DNA of 64,000 nt, from NCBI GenBank assembly GCA_028284665.1, contig JANQRG010000019.1, positions 1 through 64,000 of the forward strand, written 5' to 3'. The notes under the pieces were generated by a model. It saw only the letters and a program-made list of their open reading frames with translations. It was not told where the DNA came from and did no database searches. The DNA comes from Croceivirga sp. (GTDB taxonomy: Bacteria > Bacteroidota > Bacteroidia > Flavobacteriales > Flavobacteriaceae). Positions 8,013 to 14,680 of the stretch are shown here, in pieces (the stretch's first letter is position 1; every line of letters begins with the position of its first letter). A program made the position numbers and the translations under genes.

Positions 8013-8525
8013 TTAGCTACCGTATTCCTTGAATCGATTAATTAGATCTGACATTAATTCATCGGATGTAATTGGATAAATCTCACAACCAAGTGAATTC
8101 CAATAAACTTTTTCTGATATATTCTTTTCAGTCCTCAATACGGACTCTGCAATATTCAGTTTATTGTTTTTTACCAAAGCCCAAAAGCCATAAACTCTTA
8201 TTGCCGGATTTTTGCTTTTGGACATATGTAGAAAATCTGACACATTTCCTCTCTTATATATCTTTTGAAAAATGCTATATGATTTATTGTCCGAGAAATT
8301 ACGTTTAGAGGAAACAATATTGAAGGTTGCATTGTCATTAACGGTATATTGAACTATTGGTGTTTCTAGCTCAAATATTTCAGGTTGCTCATCATCAATA
8401 TAGGTAGTATCGGTGACGGAGATTTCTAAGTTATTGACCAATGTTGTAATTCTTTTAAAGGAATACTGTGAGTGGGCATACGTAGTGCCCAATAATAATA
8501 GAAAAATAAGGATATATCCTCGCAT
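8013..8525 (-). CDS. Secreted hypothetical protein
   Basis: 170 residues with a signal peptide (MRGYILIFLLLLGTTYAHSQ, cleavage near 18-20). The mature part has a beta-rich first half and a helical second half containing NPAIRVYGFWALVKNN, reminiscent of a HEAT-like helix pair. I do not recognise a family. It ends just before motif copy 3, and its upstream motif copy lies 82 bases before the ATG, giving a leader of about 70 bases. Confidence 0.65.
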   Translation of the reverse strand: MRGYILIFLLLLGTTYAHSQYSFKRITTLVNNLEISVTDTTYIDDEQPEIFELETPIVQYTVNDNATFNIVSSKRNFSDNKSYSIFQKIYKRGNVSDFLHMSKSKNPAIRVYGFWALVKNNKLNIAESVLRTEKNISEKVYWNSLGCEIYPITSDELMSDLINRFKEYGS

Positions 8526-8606
8526 TTGGTGGCTAACTTGTTTATATATCTAAAATACATCCTAATACCCCAAAAGGAATAAAATTGATGTAGTGGAAAT
8601 CGTTTG

Positions 8607-8616
8607 TTTGAACTTC
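8607..8616 (-). repeat. Array boundary motif, copy 4
   Basis: Minus strand GAAGTTCAAACAAACGATT, one base off the core. It lies upstream of the secreted protein gene. A near-matching AACTCC lies 18 bases upstream and could pair with GAAGTT. Confidence 0.65.
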
Positions 8617-8654
8617 TCTAACCTTTACGGAGTTACCTGTAAGGGTGTTTTTTG

Positions 8655-8819
8655 TTATACGTGCTTCCTCCAAAGTGCAAATACCGCTGCTATTGCTATG
8701 AACCCAACACCCGTGATGTTAGGGGGGTTGAAAATGCTTTCCCTTTGCATCCCCAAGTAGAGTATCATAGCCGCTAGAATTAACATGATAATGGTAGCCA
8801 AAGTCAATATATTTTTCAT
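8655..8819 (-). CDS. Small two-segment membrane protein (54 aa)
   Basis: A short frame from ATG (8819) to TAA (8655-8657). It has two hydrophobic stretches, ILTLATIIMLILAAMILYL and GVGFIAIAAVFALW, separated by a polar loop with NPPN. It ends in the basic RKHV, a plausible inner-membrane hairpin protein. It sits in the same orientation as its neighbours and is followed about 40 bases later by motif copy 4. The function is unknown. Confidence 0.55.
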   Translation of the reverse strand: MKNILTLATIIMLILAAMILYLGMQRESIFNPPNITGVGFIAIAAVFALWRKHV

Positions 8820-8838
8820 AGGGTTATTGTTATTAGAT

Positions 8839-8945
8839 TTATTTCAAGTGTTTGGCAAAGTCCATTCTGCCTCCCAAGACCCTGACCACAAAAATACGCT
8901 CCCCATCTTTATAATAGAGGATAACATATAATTTGAAGCTATAGC
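8839..8945 (-). pseudogene. Truncated ParE/RelE toxin remnant
   Basis: The reading frame ending at TAA (8839-8841) encodes the C-terminal ~35 residues of a ParE-type toxin (YYKDGERIFVVRVLGG then RMDFAKHLK). It closely matches the end of the intact toxin at 12223-12525 (YYKEPESIFIVRVLGG, RMDFPKHLK). At DNA level 8843-8887 is almost identical to 12227-12271. The N-terminal two thirds and any antitoxin are missing; homology stops near 8945, where a different plus-strand fragment begins. Confidence 0.75.
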
Positions 8946-9084
8946 GAATACACTACTAACTCAGGACCCCAATAACCCTTATGCACATGTGCATTTAGGC
9001 AGCTACTTTGACCCTGATCTGCCAAGTGCCCACCATAGATTTATCAGCCTATGGATGGCGGGCGCAGTAGATAGTGAAAAGTGA
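8943..9084 (+). pseudogene. C-terminal remnant of an unidentified gene
   Basis: A plus-strand frame without a start reads LLTQDPNNPYAHVHLGSYFD and further protein-like sequence ending SLWMAGAVDSEK before TGA at 9082-9084. Its composition looks like a real coding end. It begins exactly where the ParE remnant breaks off, so 8945 is probably a recombination junction. The family is not recognised. Confidence 0.4.
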
Positions 9085-9243
9085 TAAGGTGCGAAGTTTC
9101 ACTTGTCCACCTTTTTGGCGGAAACTTCGCACAGCGGGGTTTTCTCCGATAAGAAGCACGAACCAGACCACGGTTGCGATTACCAAACAGATACCCAATA
9201 TTAGATTTTGATAATTCATATGTTGAGCCCTAAGGAGAATCAT
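9049..9243 (-). CDS. Small membrane protein, C-terminus probably altered
   Basis: 64 residues from the ATG at 9243, or 56 from the internal Met at 9219 (MNYQNLILGI). One clear membrane segment is LILGICLVIATVVWFVLLIG. After GENP the frame runs through the 9089-9132 inverted repeat and then antisense to the plus-strand remnant. The basic tail (RQKGGQVKLRT and on) is therefore likely acquired rather than original. Motif copy 5 lies immediately upstream. Confidence 0.45.
   Translation of the reverse strand: MILLRAQHMNYQNLILGICLVIATVVWFVLLIGENPAVRSFRQKGGQVKLRTLSLFTIYCARHP
9089..9132. repeat. Perfect 12-base inverted repeat, nested hairpin
   Basis: GTGCGAAGTTTC (9089-9100) and GAAACTTCGCAC (9121-9132) pair perfectly. 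Within the 20-base loop, CACC and GGCG flank a T5 tract and could form an inner stem. It begins four bases after the stop of the plus-strand remnant, so it may be that gene's terminator or a mobile structured repeat. Confidence 0.8.
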
Positions 9244-9246
9244 TTA

Positions 9247-9256
9247 TTTGAACTTT
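9247..9256 (-). repeat. Array boundary motif, copy 5
   Basis: Minus strand AAAAGTTCAAATAAATGATT, containing the ATG of the small membrane protein. Just upstream AACAGGC and GCCTGTT form a perfect 7-base inverted repeat (about 9261-9295). Confidence 0.7.
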
Positions 9257-9315
9257 TTGAACAGGCAATCATTTACTTACGATTTAAGCCTGTTAATAAT
9301 CTCTAATACATTTTG

Positions 9316-9786
9316 TCAATCTCCCATGCCCCCAGATAGAAAAAATACTCCAAACCCCACAATTAATAGTCCTATCCCAGCCCCGGCAATAACTCCAAAA
9401 AGTGGAGACCCAGTGTTTTCTATTACAGAAAAGAAGGTTTGAAAAGCAATGTAAAAACCGCCAATAATAAAGACTATTCCGATAGTAGTACCGACAATAA
9501 ATTTAGGGGCATCTCTAAAACCATTAAACGTGTATTTGATTTTTTTAATTTGATACTTACTATTGTCTATATTGGTTTTATGGGAAACAAACCTAAAGCC
9601 AAAATCTTCTTCTAAATCTGAATTATATGTAATTCCAACTTTAGGGGACGTCCACTCACTTCCATTTTCAGTATAAGTAATCTCAAACCTTCCTTCAACA
9701 CTATTTTGAGTTTTCAATCTTGCGTCCTCATTCAAAACCTCTATTACAGCCTTATACTTTTCGGAATTAATAATTTGAATATTCAC
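9316..9786 (-). CDS. Hypothetical protein with two C-terminal membrane segments
   Basis: 156 residues, GTG start. The first ~90 residues are soluble and beta-rich; then come two hydrophobic segments, FIVGTTIGIVFIIGGFYIAF and LFGVIAGAGIGLLIVGFGVF. This suggests an inner-membrane protein with a cytoplasmic N-terminal domain. No family is recognised. Its start lies 11 bases after motif copy 6. Confidence 0.6.
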   Translation of the reverse strand: MNIQIINSEKYKAVIEVLNEDARLKTQNSVEGRFEITYTENGSEWTSPKVGITYNSDLEEDFGFRFVSHKTNIDNSKYQIKKIKYTFNGFRDAPKFIVGTTIGIVFIIGGFYIAFQTFFSVIENTGSPLFGVIAGAGIGLLIVGFGVFFLSGGMGD

Positions 9787-9797
9787 AAGAATGGTTT

Positions 9798-9807
9798 TTC
9801 GAACTTT
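9798..9807 (-). repeat. Array boundary motif, copy 6
   Basis: Minus strand AAAGTTCGAAAAACCATT, with G replacing A at one position. It lies between the DUF1737 gene and the GTG at 9786. Confidence 0.6.
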
Positions 9808-9815
9808 TGATCGCT

Positions 9816-9974
9816 TTAAGGTTTTGTGACAGCTTGAAAATAATTCAGGCTACCATTTCCAGGATGTACTTGTGTTTCCAAACCCCCAACAAGGGACCAA
9901 CCATTATTGATATAACTCGCTACTAGGGTTTCAAATTGCTGTTCATTACTATGATTTAATACTTTATATTCCAT
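9816..9974 (-). CDS. DUF1737-like small protein (52 aa)
   Basis: A short frame from ATG (9974), preceded by GGAG, to TAA (9816-9818). It reads MEYKVLNHSNEQQFETLVAS and continues with YINNGWSLVGGLE and NYFQAVTK. The pattern YKV...FE..V..YI..GW...GG.....Y.QA..K is that of DUF1737 proteins. The function is unknown. It ends 9 bases before motif copy 6. Confidence 0.6.
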   Translation of the reverse strand: MEYKVLNHSNEQQFETLVASYINNGWSLVGGLETQVHPGNGSLNYFQAVTKP

Positions 9975-10101
9975 TACTCCTTGGTTTATTAAAAGATGCC
10001 ATGTTATAGGAAAGGGGAATGACCAAAATTAACAAAAATCACGAAAGTCAGGTTTGGTTAGTTTGCCAATAAGGTTTTTAAAGGTGTAATTCAATCCTTT
10101 T

Positions 10102-10111
10102 ATTGAACTTT
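10102..10111 (-). repeat. Array boundary motif, copy 7
   Basis: Minus strand AAAGTTCAATAAAAGGATTG. The six bases TTTGAT and ATCAAA just upstream form an inverted repeat abutting it. Confidence 0.65.
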
Positions 10112-10124
10112 GATAAAAATTAAC

Positions 10125-10310
10125 CTAATCAAACGACGTAACTAATACCTCATTGTGGTTCCAATCATTAATCTCATTGAGCAATGTTTCAATATTTTCC
10201 CGGCCTTCTTTAGAATATTTCCTTAGCCGCCAATCAAGATATTCCAAATGATACTGATAAGGTCGATATTCTTCCAATGACTCCAGCTCTGCGAAGTGCC
10301 TTTCGATAAT
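10125..10310 (-). pseudogene. Start-less gene fragment
   Basis: A coding-like frame ending at TAG (10125-10127) reads ERHFAELESLEEYRPYQYHL and ends EINDWNHNEVLVTSFD. It has no ATG, GTG or TTG before a stop just upstream; the nearby ATG at 10317 is in another frame and stops early. Either a frameshift or 5' truncation is likely. It is acidic and helical, of unknown family, between motif copy 7 and the AlaDH-like gene. Confidence 0.4.
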
Positions 10311-10334
10311 TAAACATGCAAAAAGTGGATACTA

Positions 10335-11483
10335 TTAAGTCGAATACGTCAGCTCACAATGAGGATATTCGTTCGACCTGTTTTGAAAAGAGATGATTTT
10401 TGGATTTTGTATTATCCCATCCTTGATTTCAATAGCACGCCTAATGGTCTCACTTGCTTTCCATTTTTCCGGACCTCCCATTACTATGGGCAAATAAGGG
10501 ATCAAGCTGTTGGATATTTCCCAACTGGCGGAATTCCATAAATATGAAGGTGAATGATCTACCGCATAATAAAAAATCTCTCCTTCCCTAAATATCGGTG
10601 CGTCAAAATCAGTGGGTTTGGCAAAAGAGAAGCCCATACCTTCATCGCAACTGATATCCACAATGAGGCAGCCAGGTTTCAGTCGGTCATTTTGATCTTC
10701 CGGAACGAACATCAGGGGATGATCCGTATCTTGGAGAATACCATTCACTATAATATCCACATCGATCAATTCTTCCATAAAGGGACGGGACTGACGGTCG
10801 GGATGTATTGATATCAGATTGCCTTTCTCATCTTTATCAAATTGGCAATAATCGACTCCGGCCATTTGGTCCGCCACCAGGAAATGATGGCGTTGGGTAA
10901 ACACTGTAATGTCCTGTACGCCTCTGGCCAGCAATGCACGTATCGCCCCCCTACTTACCGAACCGAAACTAATCACCACAGCTTTGCGATTTTGCCCATA
11001 GTTTCCATCGATTCCCATCAGGTTCATGGCATGGTGCACGCCGGCATAGCCGGCAATTTCATTGTTTTTATGAAAGACATGCAATTGCCAATCTCCGTGA
11101 GCTGACCAACGATGCATGGCCTCCCAGGCAATAAGTGTCAGCTTTCGATCAATAGCTGTTTGGGTAATGCCTTTTTGCTGTACGCAGTGTGGCCAACCCC
11201 AATGGATGGTCCCTTCTCTCATGTTATCAAAATCTTCCTGTATTGGTTTGGCCAATAAAGCAATATCGCAACGTTCGAACAGCTCGGCCCTGTTGTGCAC
11301 ACCACCAGAAAGTCCAGCCATTTTATCGTCATTCATTCCAAAGGGCAAACCATATCCCTTTTCAAAAAACAGATGACTTCTTATCTCTTGATCTATCCAA
11401 TCCAATTGTAAAGGATGGATTGGCACTCTTTTTTCCTGCATTTTCCCAGAGGTTCCGAAAACACCAACAGTAAGTAAACCCAT
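10335..11483 (-). CDS. AlaDH/PNT-family dehydrogenase, N5-(carboxyethyl)ornithine synthase-like
   Basis: 382 residues, cytoplasmic. The N-terminal region (KMQEKRVPIHP, FFEKGYGLPFG) matches the alanine dehydrogenase/transhydrogenase N-domain. A nucleotide-binding segment VVISFGSVSRGAIRALLARG follows, in which a G-S-V-S-R-G loop replaces the usual GxGxxG. The motif HWGWPHCVQQKG recalls carboxyethylornithine synthase-type members, which reductively join pyruvate to an amino acid; the assignment within the family is uncertain. At 1.1 kb it is by far the largest gene in the array, between motif copies 7 and 8. Confidence 0.75.
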   Translation of the reverse strand: MGLLTVGVFGTSGKMQEKRVPIHPLQLDWIDQEIRSHLFFEKGYGLPFGMNDDKMAGLSGGVHNRAELFERCDIALLAKPIQEDFDNMREGTIHWGWPHCVQQKGITQTAIDRKLTLIAWEAMHRWSAHGDWQLHVFHKNNEIAGYAGVHHAMNLMGIDGNYGQNRKAVVISFGSVSRGAIRALLARGVQDITVFTQRHHFLVADQMAGVDYCQFDKDEKGNLISIHPDRQSRPFMEELIDVDIIVNGILQDTDHPLMFVPEDQNDRLKPGCLIVDISCDEGMGFSFAKPTDFDAPIFREGEIFYYAVDHSPSYLWNSASWEISNSLIPYLPIVMGGPEKWKASETIRRAIEIKDGIIQNPKIISFQNRSNEYPHCELTYST

Positions 11484-11638
11484 TAATCTTTATTTTCTAA
11501 TTCTATGAATTTTGATCTTAAAAAGGAATAACACAATTATGCTAAGCTACTTATCGTGAATGAGCAGAAGATACAAAAATCCTAAGGCATTCAATTGGCT
11601 TTCCCTGCCGAAGTTTTTAATTGGATTTCAATCGTTTT

Positions 11639-11648
11639 ATTGAACTTT
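11639..11648 (-). repeat. Array boundary motif, copy 8
   Basis: Minus strand AAAGTTCAATAAAACGATTG, four bases after the TAA of the 11653-12201 gene. An imperfect TTTGATT/AATCGAAA inverted repeat overlaps it. Confidence 0.65.
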
Positions 11649-11652
11649 CGAT

Positions 11653-12201
11653 TTAATCAAAAAAGATTTCATCCAATCTCCCTTTCTCGTAAGCTTTCAA
11701 AAATTTCTTTGACTTTGAGTTCAAGATAAGTCCATTATTTTTATTTGAAATGTAGTCCAAAAAAATTTTAGCGCCTTCTATTTGCGATTCTTTGACATCC
11801 TCCTGTTCGCTATACTTCTGACCCTCAATTTTCGTGTTTTTCAAATATCTGCCATTGTTGAGTTTTTCGTTCAAAATATAATTCGTAATCGCAATCATAT
11901 AGAAGTAACGCTGATTACTTTTTGGATTCAGCGAATTGTAAAAACTTCCGAAAATAGGAACGTTGATTCCAGTATCCTCATTTTTCCAAAAATCCACGAT
12001 TTGACAAGCACTTACGAATTCATCAGATTTAAAATTTACAGGATTGTCGAAGATATATTTTGTGGCATCAAAAAATAATTGCTCATAGTTGGCAAAATCC
12101 GGGTCTGGATCAGATTTCATCTTTTTAAGTGATTCCGATAATTGTGAATGACCGGAGATTGTTATGCCGAACAAAGCTATCAGAATTAATTTCTTTATCA
12201 T
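11653..12201 (-). CDS. Secreted hypothetical protein
   Basis: 182 residues with a signal peptide (MIKKLILIALFGITISGHSQ). The mature protein is helical, with SDEFVSACQIVDFWKN and a conserved-looking YFYMIAITNYILNE. Such small exported helical proteins are common in Bacteroidota, but I do not recognise the family. AT-richer than the housekeeping neighbours, with motif copies 8 and 9 on either side. Confidence 0.65.
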   Translation of the reverse strand: MIKKLILIALFGITISGHSQLSESLKKMKSDPDPDFANYEQLFFDATKYIFDNPVNFKSDEFVSACQIVDFWKNEDTGINVPIFGSFYNSLNPKSNQRYFYMIAITNYILNEKLNNGRYLKNTKIEGQKYSEQEDVKESQIEGAKIFLDYISNKNNGLILNSKSKKFLKAYEKGRLDEIFFD

Positions 12202-12214
12202 CTTTTATGGTTTT

Positions 12215-12224
12215 TTTGAACTTT
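12215..12224 (-). repeat. Array boundary motif, copy 9
   Basis: Minus strand TAAAGTTCAAAAAAACCAT. It starts in the TAA of the ParE toxin and lies 14 bases before the next ATG. Confidence 0.7.
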
Positions 12225-12525
12225 ACTTCAAGTGTTTGGGAAAGTCCATTCTGCCTCCCAAGACCCTGACTATGAAAATCGATTCCGGTTCTTTGTAATA
12301 GAATATCATATGTGCCTTATAGCGGTACTGTAGCAACATTTTATTTTTAACGGCCACATAACGCCTCCCAAGTTCGGGGTCATCACTAAGATCTCCAAGG
12401 ACTTCCTTCAGACCCATCGCATATTTCAAGGATTGAGCCTCGCCAAAGTTCTCGATTGTATATTTGGCAATGGATTTGATATCCAGTTTTGCCCTGGCAC
12501 TGATGACATATTTATTCTTTGGCAT
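12223..12525 (-). CDS. Type II toxin, RelE/ParE family
   Basis: 100 residues with the RelE/ParE fold signature: KYVISARAKLDIKSIAKYTI, an ENFGE segment, RRYVAVKNKMLLQYRYKAHM and the closing strand IFIVRVLGGRMDF. ParE toxins poison DNA gyrase while RelE members cleave mRNA; which applies cannot be told from sequence. It overlaps the antitoxin gene by 14 bases, the usual coupled arrangement. A truncated relative lies at 8839-8945. Confidence 0.88.
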   Translation of the reverse strand: MPKNKYVISARAKLDIKSIAKYTIENFGEAQSLKYAMGLKEVLGDLSDDPELGRRYVAVKNKMLLQYRYKAHMIFYYKEPESIFIVRVLGGRMDFPKHLK

Positions 12526-12763
12526 TATGCTCGTTTATGGCCTCTTCCCAAATACTGTCAATCGTTGCATCCGTTGGGCCGCTCTCCATACCCTCTATCA
12601 GCGCATCGTTTAAGTCTACGATTCGCTTTCTCCGCTCTTGGTCTTTTCGGATAATGTCCCTGATATATTCGCTGTCGTTGGTATAGAATCCCTGCTCTAT
12701 CAAGCTTTTGACAAAGGCATCCTGTTGTTCTGTGAATGTTATTGATTTTCGAATTACTCCCAT
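12512..12763 (-). CDS. Type II antitoxin, ParD/CC2985 family
   Basis: 83 residues: an N-terminal ribbon-helix-helix segment (IRKSITFTEQQDAFVKSLIE, YTNDSEYIRDIIRKDQ) for DNA binding, then an acidic C-terminal tail that would wrap the toxin. Its start codon lies two bases after a 27-base palindrome (12766-12792), a fitting autoregulatory operator. It forms an operon with the overlapping ParE gene. Confidence 0.88.
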   Translation of the reverse strand: MGVIRKSITFTEQQDAFVKSLIEQGFYTNDSEYIRDIIRKDQERRKRIVDLNDALIEGMESGPTDATIDSIWEEAINEHNAKE

Positions 12764-12765
12764 AA

Positions 12766-12792
12766 TGAACCAATAGTATTAATAATGGTTCA
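12766..12792. promoter_or_regulatory. Palindromic operator of the ParDE operon
   Basis: TGAACCA (12766-12772) and TGGTTCA (12786-12792) form a 7-base inverted repeat around an AT-rich centre with further partial symmetry. The palindrome ends just upstream of the antitoxin ATG, where ParD-type repressors usually bind. Confidence 0.55.
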
Positions 12793-12831
12793 ATTTAGTG
12801 ATAAAATATGAACTGGAAAAAATGGAGTTAG

Positions 12832-12894
12832 GAGCGTTTAATGCTTTTTACACCCGAATTGAGGCCACAGCCTCTGAGGTCTTGGCTAACGCTC
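12832..12894. repeat. Nested inverted repeats right of the TA module
   Basis: GAGCGTT (12832-12838) pairs with AACGCTC (12888-12894), and inside it GAGGC (12861-12865) pairs with GCCTC (12870-12874) around CACA. A 44-codon frame (12822-12956, beginning MELGAF) overlaps it but has no recognised relatives. Nothing else is seen in the 12793-13051 gap. Confidence 0.45.
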
Positions 12895-13051
12895 AAAACT
12901 TCTCCCCATTTTGGTATACTGCGGAGGCAAAGCAGTGGTTGAAAGAACATAAATAAACCCTAAATTGTTCTAAATTATAATGATGTAAACCCTAAAGGGT
13001 TAATGCAAAATATCTTTTATCTATTTCTAAGACTTATGAATAGTAAACTCT

Positions 13052-13816
13052 ATGGTGCTTGAAAACGGATCATTAACGCCAGAATTCCTCCCCACATCTT
13101 ACTGCGACACTTCATTTATACTTGATTTCGTATCATTCCCATTGGATTTAATCTTTAACCATCCAGAAAACAGTCCACACAAAAAGCCTAACGACTTCGA
13201 AAAATTTGAAAGACTACTTAAGAAATATTGGAAAAGTGAATCTCGGATACTTAAAATGAAAGAAATTGTCAGTAAAGTATATCATTATGATACCAAAACT
13301 AGTTTAGTCTACTCCCCATTAGTGACTATGGAATTCACTGAAAAAGTAGTCGAAGATAGTTTTAAAGGCTACGTTGCCAAATACTTATCTGTAAACAGCA
13401 TTCAAAGGTCTGGTCGCAAAGAAATTGGGAAGGCCCTAAAGAAAATACATGACGATTTCAAACCAGATGAAATAAGCGATTTCTCAAATCTTAGCGATTT
13501 GGAACTCCTAGGACTTAATTTATTCGAAACAAACTTAGGGCTTGAGGATAAAGCTTTAAACATTTTTGAGGTAACACCAGTAGACATAAAGAGTTTCAAT
13601 ATGTTTCATGATACTGAAGATTTTAAAAAACTCGTTCATTTGTCTAAACTTCAAATCGGTGTTGCGGACATTCTACATTTGTCGATTGCTCAGAAACTTG
13701 GTTGCGTTAACTTTCTAACTTTCGATAATGATTTTGTCCGAGTAAAAGATGAAATCTCGGATTATTTTGGTTTAAAAGTTCTGTATGATATTAACGAGAT
13801 AGAGAACACGATATAA
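13052..13816 (+). CDS. PIN-domain-like protein
   Basis: 254 residues. The start has the first PIN acidic residue in SYCDTSFILDF. The end has the characteristic GVADILHLSIAQKLGCVNFL then TFDNDFVRV, supplying the later catalytic acids. PIN domains are metal-dependent RNases, often toxins, but at 254 residues this is longer than typical VapC and no VapB-like partner is adjacent. The central insertion (roughly 30-170) is helical and not recognised. Located at the right margin of the accessory island, opposite strand to the array. Confidence 0.65.
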   Translation: MVLENGSLTPEFLPTSYCDTSFILDFVSFPLDLIFNHPENSPHKKPNDFEKFERLLKKYWKSESRILKMKEIVSKVYHYDTKTSLVYSPLVTMEFTEKVVEDSFKGYVAKYLSVNSIQRSGRKEIGKALKKIHDDFKPDEISDFSNLSDLELLGLNLFETNLGLEDKALNIFEVTPVDIKSFNMFHDTEDFKKLVHLSKLQIGVADILHLSIAQKLGCVNFLTFDNDFVRVKDEISDYFGLKVLYDINEIENTI

Positions 13817-14005
13817 TTACCAAACATTTTCTCTTCAAACCATTCTCATCCTTTCTTATATTTTTCATAGCCAAATTCATCACGGCAAAAGGTTTGGAAT
13901 ATTTCACGGAATAAGCTAAAAGAAAGGTCTATGCAATTATGATTGGATATTTAAAGAGCGTATTACCAAATTCTATTTGCGGAGGATAATCCCTATCTTA
14001 CCCTA

Positions 14006-14356
14006 ATGGAGTTTATCATTGTCTTGGTGGGACACTGGGTAGGGGATTATCTGCTACAGACCACTAACATGGCCACTAAGAAAAGTATCAGTCTCAAATG
14101 GCTATTGCTGCACGTATTAACCTATACTTTGGTGCTATTGGTAACCGGGAACGTTGTCTTCTCCTGGCAGGTGGGGCTAGGCTATGCTATTTTTAACGGG
14201 GCCTTGCATTTTATCACTGATTTCTTCACCAGTAAATTGGCGAGGCGATATCAGGACCAACCCAAAATTTATTATCCTATCCTGGGATTTGACCAGCTGG
14301 TACATATCAGCTGTTTGTACTGGACTTTTGTACATTCTGATATCCTGGCCCTATAG
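14006..14356 (+). CDS. DUF3307 family membrane protein
   Basis: 116 residues with four hydrophobic segments. The family pattern is visible: GHWVGDYLLQT near the start, KWLLLHVLTYT, FNGALHFITDFFTSK, and the FDQLVHISCLYW signature near the end. These proteins often pair with a SatD-like protein, but no intact satD gene is seen upstream. Its last codon overlaps the convergent gldC stop. Confidence 0.8.
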   Translation: MEFIIVLVGHWVGDYLLQTTNMATKKSISLKWLLLHVLTYTLVLLVTGNVVFSWQVGLGYAIFNGALHFITDFFTSKLARRYQDQPKIYYPILGFDQLVHISCLYWTFVHSDILAL

Positions 14357-14680
14357 CTCCAGCTTTTCCGCGAAATAATCGCAAAAGTCCTTCATGGTGG
14401 CCGTCATTTTTTCATCCTGCGTGGCGCGCATAAAGGTGTCGCTCATTGTTAACAGGGTTTGGTGAAAGAACAGTTTCATTTCTTCTACCGGCATGTCTTT
14501 CGTCCACAGGTCTATCTTTAACGATTCCTTGTTTTTACTATCCCAAACGGACAAAAGCATAGCTTTCGCCTCTTCATTGTTCACTCCTCCATCTTCTGCA
14601 GACCAGGTGAGTTCCTCCGGAACCCTGTTTTCATCCAAGCCTACTTTCAATCGTATTTCTGATGTATGTGCTACTGCCAT
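14351..14680 (-). CDS. gldC: Gliding motility protein GldC
   Basis: A 109-residue soluble protein (SEIRLKVGLDENRVPEELTW, MKLFFHQTLLTMSDTFMRAT) matching GldC, required for efficient gliding in Flavobacterium although its exact role is unclear. It directly follows gldB with a one-base TAATG overlap, the order known from Flavobacterium. The length fits the family. Confidence 0.92.
   Translation of the reverse strand: MAVAHTSEIRLKVGLDENRVPEELTWSAEDGGVNNEEAKAMLLSVWDSKNKESLKIDLWTKDMPVEEMKLFFHQTLLTMSDTFMRATQDEKMTATMKDFCDYFAEKLEL

Noticed and set aside
6951-12224. Classic integron attC sites
   Set aside because: The repeated core is GTTCAAA rather than GTTRRRY, copies often start in the stop codon itself, and no 60-140 base folded site or integrase gene was seen. 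The array is reported as cassette-like only.
12822-12956. 44-codon frame beginning MELGAF, like the start of some VOC-family proteins
   Set aside because: Only the first six residues resemble that family; the rest does not, and the nested inverted repeats explain the sequence equally well.
13817-14005. Remnant of a SatD-type gene before DUF3307
   Set aside because: Short frames in the gap do not resemble SatD convincingly and contain stops.
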